DNA of 19,538 bases from JBHPHI01 sp042569595 (GTDB taxonomy: Bacteria; Patescibacteriota; Microgenomatia; UBA1400; 2-01-FULL-45-11). Of the stretch, positions 7,741 to 15,534 are shown piece after piece (position 1 is the first letter of the stretch; each line of letters starts with the position of its first letter). Position numbers and translations under genes: made by a program. Below the pieces are notes generated by a model that ran no database searches, was not told the DNA's origin, and saw only the letters and a program-made list of their open reading frames with translations. The stretch is from assembly GCA_042569595.1 (NCBI GenBank), contig JBHPHI010000018.1, forward strand, positions 1 through 19,538. Direction: 5' to 3'.

Positions 7741-7853
7741 AGCGTGTGGTCCTGAATATCAGGAAGACGAGGAAGGGGGATCCCTTGAGTTTCAAGGGGA
7801 TCGGACCTCAAATAGAGAGTATCTACGGAGACCCCCTGGGCGAACGAACGTCC
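7741..7853 (+). ncRNA. Candidate structured leader RNA upstream of glmS (unassigned; weak glmS-ribozyme resemblance)
   Basis: A GC-rich island of roughly 110 nt in AT-rich DNA. It can form four consecutive hairpins: TCCTGA 7750-7755 with TCAGGA 7759-7764; GAGG 7769-7772 with CCTC 7806-7809, enclosing a 10-bp stem 7779-7788/7792-7802 with one bulged G; TAGA 7813-7816 with TCTA 7822-7825; GGGCG 7838-7842 with CGTCC 7849-7853. GGGG at 7775-7778 could also pair with the C-run 7832-7836 as a pseudoknot. GACGAGG at 7766-7772, lying between a hairpin and a G-rich strand, is a conserved heptamer of the glmS ribozyme, and AGCG at 7741-7744 resembles part of its cleavage site. However, the full GCGCC and the GGCGGAUG core are missing. 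Position before glmS suggests feedback control. Boundaries and class are uncertain. Confidence 0.5.
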
Positions 7854-7912
7854 AAAAGAAAATAAATTAAACATTGTAGCAATGCAGTAACAAAGCTTAT
7901 TTTCAATTCGAG

Positions 7913-7931
7913 TAGACCTTACTCCGGTCTA
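7913..7931 (+). promoter_or_regulatory. Small hairpin in glmS 5' region
   Basis: TAGACC at 7913-7918 pairs with GGTCTA at 7926-7931 around a 7-nt loop, 38 nt before the glmS ATG. No T-run follows, so it is not a typical terminator. It may be an accessory stem of the glmS leader. The remaining AT-rich gap (7866-7969) holds no convincing promoter; the glmS Shine-Dalgarno GGAGG is at 7961-7965, 4 nt before the ATG. Confidence 0.4.
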
Positions 7932-7969
7932 ATAATTCAACAAACTTACTTATTATATTTGGAGGCACT

Positions 7970-9718
7970 ATGTGTGGGATATTTGCGTACATTGGAGAAA
8001 ATAATTCTGCGGGGGAGGTCGTTTTGAATGGGCTTAAGGAACTAGAATATCGAGGGTATGACTCTTGGGGTATTGCGATAAAAAATGATGAAAAGTTGTG
8101 GTTGAAAAAGGGCATTGGAAAGATAGGGAACGTTACCTCAAATGGTTTTCCAAAAGGAGAAATTTCTTTCGGGCATACCAGGTGGGCTACCCATGGGGGG
8201 GTGACTAAAAAAAATGCTCACCCTCACTTCAGTTGTGATAAATCTTTTGGACTAATTCACAATGGAATAGTTGAAAACTATGAGGAGCTAAAAAACGGTC
8301 TTTCAAATAAGCATGCCTTCGAATCTGACACAGATACAGAGGTGCTAGTTCATTTAATTGAAGAGGAAAATAACAACTCATTTACCCAGGCCGTAATTGA
8401 TGCATTTAAAAAAACTAAGGGTCTTTCGGCAATAATTGTTTTTCATAAAGAGGCCAATGAATTGATCGCTATACGAAAAGGATCACCTTTGGTTATTGGA
8501 TACGGACAAAACCATAACTTAATTGCATCTGATCCCTCAGCTCTGATTTCTCACACAAAAAATGTTTATTTCTTAGAAGATAATCAATACGCAGTTGTAT
8601 CAAAAAATAAAGTAAGTATTCACAACCTTATAAGTCAAAAAAAGATTACAGAAAAAAAATCTAAAATTTCTTGGAGCAATAATCAAGCCTCAAGAGGAAA
8701 CTACAAGCACTTCATGCTTAAAGAAATATTCGAACAACCAAATGTAATAGAAAAAATAATCGAAAATAAGTCATATATAAAAGAAATGGCTCAGAAGATA
8801 AAAAAACTTCAAACTACATTAATTGGATGTGGAACTGCTTCTCACGCATGTATAGCAGGAAAGTATTTATTTTCTACCCTGTCAAAGAAAAAAGTTGATT
8901 GGGTTATTGGTAGTGAGTTTTCTTATCACACGAACTTTCTAAGCGAGAAGAATCTTGTTGTTGCTTTATCTCAGTCTGGAGAAACGATGGATATCTTGCA
9001 GGCGGTAAAATCTGCAAAAAAGAAAGAATCAATAATCGGGTCACTTGTGAACGTTGTGGGATCAACTCTTTATAGAGAGTCAGATATCTCGCTTCCCTTG
9101 TTTGCGGGCCCGGAGAAGGCTGTTGCTTCCACAAAGGCATTTATTGCAAAACTTACTTACTTATACTTAATTGCTGAAGAAATAGGAGGAAAGAAAAACT
9201 CTCTAGATCTTTCGAAAGCTAAAGAAGCTGTAAAATCAACACTATCAAGAAAAAGTATTAATAAAATAAAAAAAATTTCAAAGAAAATCTACAAAAACAA
9301 CCATTTATTTGTAGTTGGAAGAGGAGTTTCTTATCCAATCTCTCTCGAAACAGCTCTCAAAATAAAGGAAATTTCTTATATTCACTCTGAAGGTTTGGCT
9401 GCAGGAGAACTAAAGCACGGAGTTATTGCTCTAATAGAAAAAGGGACACCATGTGTAGTTTATATTCCAAACGATCAGGCTGTCGGAGAAAACTTAGCAG
9501 CAGCAATGGAATTAAAAGCAAGAGGGGCATACATAATAGGTGTTTCTCCAGATAGAAAAAAGGTGTTTGACTACCACATTCCCATCAAAGACGTTGGGAC
9601 TGCAAGCATATTTCCAAACACAGTCGTGGGCCAACTACTAGCTTACTATCTTGCAGTTGAAAGGAGGCTTGATCCAGATATGCCAAGAAATTTAGCAAAA
9701 TCTGTTACTGTTAAATAA
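7970..9718 (+). CDS. glmS: Glutamine--fructose-6-phosphate aminotransferase (isomerizing)
   Basis: 582 aa, a little shorter than E. coli GlmS (609). Makes glucosamine-6-P from fructose-6-P and glutamine, feeding UDP-GlcNAc synthesis. N-terminal class II glutaminase with Cys2 nucleophile (MCGIFAYIG), YRGYDSWG (27-34), HTRWATHG (69-76), NGIVENY (98-104) and SDTDTE (119-124). Two SIS isomerase domains: GCGTASHA (286-293) and SQSGETMD (334-341) in the first; GRGVSYP and SEGLAAGELKHG in the second. The C-terminus PRNLAKSVTVK is the classical sugar-binding tail. Good GGAGG ribosome site at 7961-7965. First gene after the GC-rich leader, so probably independently controlled from the mur block. Confidence 0.96.
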   Translation: MCGIFAYIGENNSAGEVVLNGLKELEYRGYDSWGIAIKNDEKLWLKKGIGKIGNVTSNGFPKGEISFGHTRWATHGGVTKKNAHPHFSCDKSFGLIHNGIVENYEELKNGLSNKHAFESDTDTEVLVHLIEEENNNSFTQAVIDAFKKTKGLSAIIVFHKEANELIAIRKGSPLVIGYGQNHNLIASDPSALISHTKNVYFLEDNQYAVVSKNKVSIHNLISQKKITEKKSKISWSNNQASRGNYKHFMLKEIFEQPNVIEKIIENKSYIKEMAQKIKKLQTTLIGCGTASHACIAGKYLFSTLSKKKVDWVIGSEFSYHTNFLSEKNLVVALSQSGETMDILQAVKSAKKKESIIGSLVNVVGSTLYRESDISLPLFAGPEKAVASTKAFIAKLTYLYLIAEEIGGKKNSLDLSKAKEAVKSTLSRKSINKIKKISKKIYKNNHLFVVGRGVSYPISLETALKIKEISYIHSEGLAAGELKHGVIALIEKGTPCVVYIPNDQAVGENLAAAMELKARGAYIIGVSPDRKKVFDYHIPIKDVGTASIFPNTVVGQLLAYYLAVERRLDPDMPRNLAKSVTVK

Positions 9719-9719
9719 T

Positions 9720-9748
9720 TTGAGCCACTTCCTTAGGTGATATAGAAT
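9720..9748 (+). promoter_or_regulatory. Candidate sigma70-type promoter for dgkA-mraY, possibly leaderless
   Basis: TTGAGC (9720-9725) and TAGAAT (9743-9748) are separated by 17 nt. The -10 ends 7 nt before the dgkA ATG at 9756, so the transcript would begin at or next to the start codon. No well-placed Shine-Dalgarno is present; AGGTGAT at 9735-9741 is 14 nt away. Motif match by eye only. Confidence 0.4.
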
Positions 9749-9755
9749 ACTAGTT

Positions 9756-10115
9756 ATGATTCATAAAATCTCCTTTAAACATGCATGGGAAGGTGTTGTT
9801 TATACTTTTAGGTCTCAGCCCAATATGAGATTTCATGGATTTTTTGCTTTATTTGTATTTTTCTCTGGTCTGTTTTTAAAAATAAGCAAGATTGAATGGT
9901 TTGTTGTGGCATTTACAATTTTATTAATGTTTACAGTAGAGATGATAAACACATCCGTAGAAGCAATGACAGACTTAATAACTCAAGAGCATAGAAAAAA
10001 AGCAAAAATCTCAAAAGATGTTTCTGCAGGAATGGTTTTAGTAAATGCAATAGGGTCAGTAGTTGTTGGGTTGATAATCTTTGGTCCAAAAGTATTTAAA
10101 CTAATTTACGGTTAA
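9756..10115 (+). CDS. dgkA: DgkA-family integral membrane kinase, probably undecaprenol kinase
   Basis: 119 aa, typical for prokaryotic diacylglycerol/undecaprenol kinases. Three membrane segments are seen (about 27-42, 47-63 and 90-110), with an amphipathic N-terminus. The family signature is present: EMINTSVEAMTDL (62-74), with Glu62, Asn65, Glu69 and Asp73, then ISKDVSAGMVL (85-95). In Gram-positive relatives this enzyme phosphorylates undecaprenol to undecaprenyl-P, the lipid carrier used by MraY, and it lies directly upstream of mraY here (3-nt gap). Diacylglycerol as substrate cannot be excluded from sequence, but context favours undecaprenol. Confidence 0.87.
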   Translation: MIHKISFKHAWEGVVYTFRSQPNMRFHGFFALFVFFSGLFLKISKIEWFVVAFTILLMFTVEMINTSVEAMTDLITQEHRKKAKISKDVSAGMVLVNAIGSVVVGLIIFGPKVFKLIYG

Positions 10116-10118
10116 AAT

Positions 10119-11150
10119 ATGGCCTTATTACTAGGTTTGCTTATATTCAGCTTTATAATCACAAGTATTTTACTTGTTCCTTTTATTAATGTTTTATACA
10201 AGTTGAAATTTCAAAGACTTAAACAAAAAACAAAAGACGCCTTTGGCAAAAGAACTCCCATCTTTGACAAACTACACAAGGAAAAAGCTGGTACTCCCAT
10301 AGGAGGGGGCTTGTTGGTAATAGGTGTTGTATCTGTGCTTTTTGCCACAATTTTCCCTCTGACTAAATATTTCGGCGTACACATTACGAATGTCTATCCC
10401 TTAAGAGAAGAGTTGAATGTAATATTTTTTACCTTTTTATCTTTTGGGTTTTTGGGGCTATATGACGACATAAAGAAATTTTTTGATGTTCCCAAAAGTC
10501 AATTTTTTGGATTAAGACTTCGACACAAGTTCGCAATTCAATGGTTGCTTGCATTCACAATCGCTGTTTTGATGTACTTTAATTTAAATATAGACATCTT
10601 CAACGTTCCGTTTTTAGGCGTATTAAAACTTGGATGGTTGTTTATTCCCCTAGCAGCATTCATCATTGTTTCATTTGCAAATGCAGTCAATATTACAGAT
10701 GGGCTCGATGGGTTAGCTAGTGGATTATTAATGATAGGCTTATTTGCTTTTTGGTTTTTATCAGCAGCAATTTTAGATACTGCACTATCAACCTTTTTAG
10801 CGCTATGGTTGGGCTCCCTTATTGCGTTTTTATACTTCAATATATATCCTGCCAGAATTTTTCTTGGAGATGTTGGTTCTATGGCTTTTGGTGCAACACT
10901 TGCAGTGGTGGGATTGTTGTTGGGAAAAGTGATGGCTTTATTAGTGATCGGGGGCATTTTTATTGTCGAGCTTTTAAGTAGTCTTATACAGCTTCTTTCA
11001 AAAAAATATAGAAATAAAAAAGCTTTTCCTGTGGCCCCATTTCATCTTTGGTTGCAACTCGTTGGGTGGCACGAGGCAAAAGTGGTGATGAGGATGTGGT
11101 TGGCGGGGATCATGTTGGCTATTTTTGGCGCATGGTTGGCAGTTGTATAG
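10119..11150 (+). CDS. mraY: Phospho-N-acetylmuramoyl-pentapeptide-transferase
   Basis: 343 aa polytopic membrane protein, about ten hydrophobic segments. Transfers phospho-MurNAc-peptide to undecaprenyl-P to form lipid I. Family motifs: HKEKAGTPIGGG (53-64), LYDDIKK (114-120, Asp116/Asp117 with Mg), NAVNITDGLDGLA (188-200), FNIYPARIFLGDVGS (240-254, Asp251) and GWHEAKVVMRMW (316-327). The motif that reads PIHHHFE in classical MraY is here PFHLWLQ (307-313), keeping one His. WecA/TagO-type transferases share the fold, but KAGTP and the C-terminal GW.E..VV.R.W favour MraY, as does the neighbourhood. Four bases separate it from murI. Confidence 0.92.
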   Translation: MALLLGLLIFSFIITSILLVPFINVLYKLKFQRLKQKTKDAFGKRTPIFDKLHKEKAGTPIGGGLLVIGVVSVLFATIFPLTKYFGVHITNVYPLREELNVIFFTFLSFGFLGLYDDIKKFFDVPKSQFFGLRLRHKFAIQWLLAFTIAVLMYFNLNIDIFNVPFLGVLKLGWLFIPLAAFIIVSFANAVNITDGLDGLASGLLMIGLFAFWFLSAAILDTALSTFLALWLGSLIAFLYFNIYPARIFLGDVGSMAFGATLAVVGLLLGKVMALLVIGGIFIVELLSSLIQLLSKKYRNKKAFPVAPFHLWLQLVGWHEAKVVMRMWLAGIMLAIFGAWLAVV

Positions 11151-11154
11151 CTTT

Positions 11155-11928
11155 ATGGGATCAATTGGAATTTTTGACTCAGGGATTGGCGGAATATCTA
11201 TCTTAAAAGAGATAGTAAAGATTATAAATGATCAAAAAATTTATTACATAGCCGATCAAAAAAATTTACCCTACGGAGAAAAGTCTACAAACTTTTTAAA
11301 AAAAAGAGTCAAAAAAATTTCAGACCTTCTTATCTCAAAAGGATGTTCAACCATTGTGATCGCTTGCAACACCGCAACAGTAGCAACAATTCAGTGGATG
11401 AGAAAGAATTATCCCAACACAAACTTTGTGGGTGTAGAGCCTGCAATAAAACCAGCATCACTACATGCTGATGAAGATGGGGAAGTTCTTGTTCTTGCCA
11501 CAAACAACACTCTTCAAAGTAAAAGACTAAAAGAGCTTGAGAAGAAATTTTCGAAAGGTACAAAGTTTTCATATCAGCCTCTTCCTGAGTTTGTGAAATG
11601 GGCAGAGGGCAGTGATTTTGGATCCATGACTAAAAGTGAAAAAGTAACAAAAAGGCTAAAAGAAATTTCAAATAAAAATGTAAAGTCAGTTGTTCTTGCT
11701 TGTACACATTACCCTCTTTTTTACAAAGAAATAAAAAAGCGCTTTATAGACGCTAAAATATTTGATCCAAGTAAAGCTGTTGCCATTCAAACGAAGAAGA
11801 CCCACAAACAAACAATCAACAACAATCAAGAAGTATTTTTACTAACAACCAAAGAAGGTGGTAGTTTTGAAAAAACAGTAAAAAATTTACTTAAATTTCC
11901 TATCAAGATAAAATTAATATCACTATGA
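11155..11928 (+). CDS. murI: Glutamate racemase
   Basis: 257 aa from the ATG at 11155. An in-frame ATG at 11125 would add ten residues inside mraY that are not family-like, and the conserved beta-strand IGIFDSGIGG begins directly after the chosen Met. Converts L-Glu to D-Glu for the MurD step. Two catalytic cysteines: IACNTAT (69-75, Cys71) and LACTHYPLF (181-189, Cys183); DSG at 8-10 and LPYGEKS (38-44) are also typical. No strong Shine-Dalgarno precedes it, suggesting coupling to mraY translation. The stop overlaps murD as ATGA (11925-11928), pairing substrate supply with the ligase that uses it. Confidence 0.92.
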   Translation: MGSIGIFDSGIGGISILKEIVKIINDQKIYYIADQKNLPYGEKSTNFLKKRVKKISDLLISKGCSTIVIACNTATVATIQWMRKNYPNTNFVGVEPAIKPASLHADEDGEVLVLATNNTLQSKRLKELEKKFSKGTKFSYQPLPEFVKWAEGSDFGSMTKSEKVTKRLKEISNKNVKSVVLACTHYPLFYKEIKKRFIDAKIFDPSKAVAIQTKKTHKQTINNNQEVFLLTTKEGGSFEKTVKNLLKFPIKIKLISL

Positions 11929-13250
11929 CAAGTATAGAAAAAATTCAGAACGACTTTTCAAATAAAAAAGTGCTAATTTTTGGGTTGGGAATATTAGGTG
12001 GAGGGGTTGGAGTTGTTAAATTTCTAAATAAAATTGGATCAAAACTAATCGTTACTGACCTAAGAAATGAAGATGAATTGGCAAGCTCCTTAGAAGAGAT
12101 AAAAGAAATAGCATACAAGAGAACATTTGGAAGGCACACAAAAAAAGACATAGATGATTGCGATATTATCATTAGAAACCCAGGAGTTCCCAGAAATCAT
12201 GAGCTATTAAAATATGCTTCTTCTCAAAAAAAGCCTATTTTTATGGAGGCAGCTTTATTTGCAAAATACACACAAAAACCAATAATTGGAATAACAGGAA
12301 CTAGGGGTAAAACTACTACGACATGGATAATTAAATCCATTTTAGAAAATAACCTGAATCAAAAAGTTCAATTTGGTGGGAATATTCCCGGAAAAAGCAC
12401 AATAGAAATGCTAGAAACAGAAGATCAAGACACATGGGGATCAATACTTGAGCTTTCTTCATGGCAGCTCCAGGGATTTAATGATCTAAAAATAAGTCCA
12501 CACATTTCGATTCTAACGAATATTTATGAAGATCATCTAAATAGATACAAAAACATGAAGGATTATATTGATGATAAGACAACAATATTTAAACATCAAA
12601 AATCAACTGACTATCTTATATTTAACCAAGACAATAAGACTGCAAGAGACATTGTTCTTTTGTCAAAATCAAAAAAAATTGGTTTTACAAAAAGACAAAT
12701 AGATGGAATAGACGTTTCTTTAATTGGAGATCATAATCGCGAAAATATCGCAGCGGCCATAAGGGTTTCTCAAATTCTCAAGATAAGTGATAAAAATGCT
12801 CTTGAAACAGTAAAAAACTTTAAAGCTGTCCCATATAGACTTGAAAAAATTAGGGAACTTAATGGGGTTGCTTACATAAACGACACCACCAGCACAACCC
12901 CAGTTGCGTTATTAGCTGCCATAAAATCAATGTCAAAACCAACAGTTCTCATAATGGGAGGTAATAGTAAGAATCTACCTACTAATGAATTAGTTCAGGA
13001 ATTGAATCAAAACAAGGTAATAAAAAAAATAATACTAGTTCCCGGGTCTGGAACTGAGGAAATCAAAAACGAAATAGACAAAAGAATAACACTACATTCA
13101 AACAATCTACATTCAGCGGTAGAGGTTTCAGAAGGATTAACAAACCCTGGAGATGTTCTATTGTTTAGTCCAGGATTCACTTCATTTTCTCAGTTTAAAA
13201 ACGAATTTGATCGAGGAGATCGATTCAATCAAATCGTGAAAAGCTTATGA
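11925..13250 (+). CDS. murD: UDP-N-acetylmuramoylalanine--D-glutamate ligase
   Basis: 441 aa, usual MurD length. Adds D-Glu to UDP-MurNAc-L-Ala. N-terminal Rossmann-like domain with LIFGLGILGGGVG (17-29) and RNPGVPRNH (84-92, typical MurD 'SPG.P'); P-loop GITGTRGKTTTTW (122-134); LELSSWQL; TNIYEDHLNRY; C-terminal YINDTTSTTPVALLAA, equivalent to the NDSKATN motif of E. coli MurD but without its Lys; and LLFSPGFTSFSQF near the end, typical of MurD 'LSPACAS.DqF'. ATGA overlaps on both sides (with murI and ftsW). Confidence 0.93.
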   Translation: MTSIEKIQNDFSNKKVLIFGLGILGGGVGVVKFLNKIGSKLIVTDLRNEDELASSLEEIKEIAYKRTFGRHTKKDIDDCDIIIRNPGVPRNHELLKYASSQKKPIFMEAALFAKYTQKPIIGITGTRGKTTTTWIIKSILENNLNQKVQFGGNIPGKSTIEMLETEDQDTWGSILELSSWQLQGFNDLKISPHISILTNIYEDHLNRYKNMKDYIDDKTTIFKHQKSTDYLIFNQDNKTARDIVLLSKSKKIGFTKRQIDGIDVSLIGDHNRENIAAAIRVSQILKISDKNALETVKNFKAVPYRLEKIRELNGVAYINDTTSTTPVALLAAIKSMSKPTVLIMGGNSKNLPTNELVQELNQNKVIKKIILVPGSGTEEIKNEIDKRITLHSNNLHSAVEVSEGLTNPGDVLLFSPGFTSFSQFKNEFDRGDRFNQIVKSL

Positions 13251-14377
13251 GAAAGAAAAGGGCAAGAAAAAGATCAGCGCTATCAAAGTCAAAACAAAAG
13301 CCCGATTATATTTTTATTTTACTAATATTAGTGCTTACTGTTTTTGGTCTCGTTATGGTTTTTGATGCCTCAGTCATTGAAGGTTATCAGGAATTTCAAG
13401 ATAAATTTCATTTCTTAAAACTTCAGTCAATATGGGCGGCAATTGGTTTTATTGGATTACTTATAGCAAGTATAGTTCCATTTAAATTATATGAAAAACT
13501 GGCGCAACCCATCTTTTTATTTGCGCTAGTATTGTTAATTGCTGTGTTGATACCGGGAATCGGAATAAAAGCGCAAGGAGCCAGAAGATGGATAAACCTA
13601 GGATTTACCGTGTTCCAGCCCTCAGAATTAACAAAATTAGCTGTAATAATATATTTATCTTCCTGGTTATCAAAACATCAACGTTTTGCCCCATTTCTTT
13701 TCATTACAGGAACAATATTGGGATTAATAATGCTTCAGCCTGATCTTGGGACTGCAATAATTATTGGCTCAATTGCATTTGTTTTATTTTTTGTTTCAGG
13801 CGGATCCATAAAGCACATTTTATTTGGAGGTATTGGTGCTGCTGCCCTTGCTCTAATACTGATCGTTAGCTCTCCCTACAGAATGAATAGGCTCAAAACA
13901 TTTCTAGATCCAAGCTCTGATCCTCTTGGGACCTCATATCACATTAGACAAGTACTCATAGCCCTAGGGTCTGGGGGGTTGACTGGACAAGGAATAGGGA
14001 AATCGCGTCAAAAATATCAATATCTTCCTGAGGCGAGCACAGATTCTATTTTTGCGATAATTGCAGAAGAAACGGGTTTTGTAGGAGGGGTTTTTGTTAT
14101 AGGAATGCTCGTGTATCTAGTAAATAGGGGGTTAAAGATTGCAAGCAGGGCCCCTGATGAGTTTTCTCAGCTGCTAGTGAGTGGAATTATTACGTGGGTT
14201 GGTGTTCAAAGTCTTATAAATTTAGCCGCAATGGTTGCTTTAGTTCCCCTTACTGGGGTTCCATTGCCTCTCATTTCATATGGAGGATCATCTCTGACAA
14301 CAATACTCATTGCTTTAGGAATTATTGCAAATGTGAGCAGGTTTCAAGTTAAAGTTGTAAAAAACAATAGGTCATAA
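13247..14377 (+). CDS. ftsW: FtsW/RodA/SpoVE-family peptidoglycan glycosyltransferase, probably FtsW
   Basis: 376 aa with a basic N-terminus (1-19) and about ten membrane segments. SEDS proteins polymerise lipid II at the outer membrane face. Motifs: GARRWINLG (111-119), FQPSELTKLA (123-132), LQPDLGTA (163-170), SYHIRQVLIALGSGG (230-244), LPEASTDSIFAII (260-272, Asp266 matching the RodA catalytic Asp) and PLTGVPLPLISYGGSS (334-349). RodA has nearly the same motifs; placement between murD and murG in a dcw-type order favours FtsW. No penicillin-binding partner is encoded in the window. Starts on the murD stop (ATGA); followed by a 38-nt gap. Confidence 0.9.
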   Translation: MRKKRARKRSALSKSKQKPDYIFILLILVLTVFGLVMVFDASVIEGYQEFQDKFHFLKLQSIWAAIGFIGLLIASIVPFKLYEKLAQPIFLFALVLLIAVLIPGIGIKAQGARRWINLGFTVFQPSELTKLAVIIYLSSWLSKHQRFAPFLFITGTILGLIMLQPDLGTAIIIGSIAFVLFFVSGGSIKHILFGGIGAAALALILIVSSPYRMNRLKTFLDPSSDPLGTSYHIRQVLIALGSGGLTGQGIGKSRQKYQYLPEASTDSIFAIIAEETGFVGGVFVIGMLVYLVNRGLKIASRAPDEFSQLLVSGIITWVGVQSLINLAAMVALVPLTGVPLPLISYGGSSLTTILIALGIIANVSRFQVKVVKNNRS

Positions 14378-14378
14378 T

Positions 14379-14408
14379 TTGTTTAAAAACATAAGGTGAG
14401 TCTAAAAT
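14379..14408 (+). promoter_or_regulatory. Candidate promoter before murG, possibly leaderless
   Basis: TTGTTT (14379-14384) and TAAAAT (14403-14408) with an 18-nt spacer. The -10 ends 7 nt before the murG ATG (14416), the same spacing as the candidate upstream of dgkA. The only purine-rich Shine-Dalgarno-like run, AAGGTGAG at 14393-14400, is about 15 nt from the ATG, too far for good use. The DNA here is very AT-rich, so chance matches are likely. Confidence 0.3.
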
Positions 14409-14415
14409 AAAAAAT

Positions 14416-15534
14416 ATGAAACTACTAATAACAGGCGGACATCTAACTCCAGCACTTGCTTTGTTAGATTATGTCACCAAACAAAGGGATAAGACTTTAT
14501 TTGTTGGTAGGAAATTTTCAAGCGAATATCACGGAATAGAAAGTAGAGAAAAATCAGAGGTTGAAAACAGAGGAGCCACATTTAAATCAATCTCCACAAT
14601 AAAATTTCACCGCCACAAAAAAATTCAATCAATTTTAACTTTACCAAAAATTATCTTTTCAATTTCAAGGTCTTATAAGATCATTTCAGATTTCAATCCA
14701 GATGTCATTGTCTCTTTTGGCGGATATGTTGCTATCCCCATTGTTATTGCTGCAAAAATAAAAAACATCCCCATATTTACACATGAACAGACAATCACAT
14801 CTGGACTTGCAAATAAAATTATAGGAGTTTTATCCGACAAAATTGGAGTTTCATGGCCTGAAACTAAAAAACATTTTTCTCAAGATAAAGTAGTTCTCAC
14901 TGGAAATCCAATAAGACAAGAACTCAGAAAAAAATCAAAAAAGCCAGTATGGGTTTCATCAGATAAAAAAATTATTTATATCACTGGCGGGAATCAAGGA
15001 TCGCAATCAATAAACAAAATCGTAGCAAAGTCCTTAGACGATTTAACTAAAAAATATTACGTTATTCATCAATGCGGAGGAACAGGAAAATCTCATTATT
15101 TTCACGATTTAAATAAAATAAAACTAACGCTCCCAAAATCAAAAAGAACTAACTACACCATAAGAAATTGGTTTTCTTCTGAAGAAGTCTCTTGGATTCT
15201 TTCAAACTCAAAATTGATCGTTTCTAGATCTGGAGCAAACACTGTTACAGAAATAATTTACAAAGGCATTCCTGCTATTTTTATTCCACTACCTTTTTCT
15301 GGAGGGAACGAGCAATTTTTAAACGCCAAAGTTTTAAGCGATCACAAGGCAGCAGTAATTATTGATCAAAAAAAGCTATCCAAAAATTGCTTACTAGAGA
15401 AAATAAGTAAAATCGAAGAATCTTATGAAAAATTTAGTACAAATTCAAAAACACTAAAAAAAATACTCGTAAATGAATCTGAGAAAAAAATATATACACA
15501 AATAAAAAAACTTCATGAGAATAAGAAAAAATAG
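14416..15534 (+). CDS. murG: UDP-GlcNAc:lipid I N-acetylglucosamine transferase
   Basis: 372 aa GT-B glycosyltransferase (GT28) acting at the inner membrane face to make lipid II. C-terminal donor-site motif SRSGANTVTEIIYKGIPAIF with PLPFSGGNEQFLNAK following; SFGGYVAIP; FTHEQTITSGLANK, matching MurG 'HEqN..pG.aN'; ITGGNQGSQSIN, the second glycine loop. The N-terminal loop is shortened: MKLLITGGHLTPALAL instead of the usual GGGTGGH..P form, although His9 is kept. The last 20 nt overlap ftsQ in another frame. Third positions are strongly A/T, as in its neighbours. Confidence 0.92.
   Translation: MKLLITGGHLTPALALLDYVTKQRDKTLFVGRKFSSEYHGIESREKSEVENRGATFKSISTIKFHRHKKIQSILTLPKIIFSISRSYKIISDFNPDVIVSFGGYVAIPIVIAAKIKNIPIFTHEQTITSGLANKIIGVLSDKIGVSWPETKKHFSQDKVVLTGNPIRQELRKKSKKPVWVSSDKKIIYITGGNQGSQSINKIVAKSLDDLTKKYYVIHQCGGTGKSHYFHDLNKIKLTLPKSKRTNYTIRNWFSSEEVSWILSNSKLIVSRSGANTVTEIIYKGIPAIFIPLPFSGGNEQFLNAKVLSDHKAAVIIDQKKLSKNCLLEKISKIEESYEKFSTNSKTLKKILVNESEKKIYTQIKKLHENKKK

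Noticed and set aside
7775..7853. HDV-like ribozyme, because CTGGGCGAAC resembles the HDV J1.1/4 region after a C-rich strand.
   Set aside because: The required 3-bp P3, P4 and 3' P2 strand could not be placed; the strand order does not fit the nested double pseudoknot.
7725..7865. A 46-codon open frame starting with TTG across the GC-rich gap before glmS, giving a basic peptide.
   Set aside because: The purine-rich AAGGGAGG is only 2 nt from the TTG, codon endings are G/C-rich unlike every neighbouring gene, and the same bases form consecutive hairpins. An RNA explanation fits better, though a small protein is not excluded.
7599..7874. Minus-strand 91-aa open frame across the murA end and gap.
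   Set aside because: Shadow of murA and the GC-rich element; no family features and no ribosome site.
7936..7956. Possible promoter (TTCAAC with TATTAT) just before glmS.
   Set aside because: Spacing is too short (9 nt) and the start point would fall at or after the glmS Shine-Dalgarno.
10538..10957. Minus-strand 139-aa open frame inside mraY.
   Set aside because: Composition mirrors the hydrophobic codons of mraY; no independent support.
11125..11154. Upstream ATG start for murI.
   Set aside because: Glutamate racemases begin just before the IGIFDSG strand; ten extra residues from mraY codons are unlikely.
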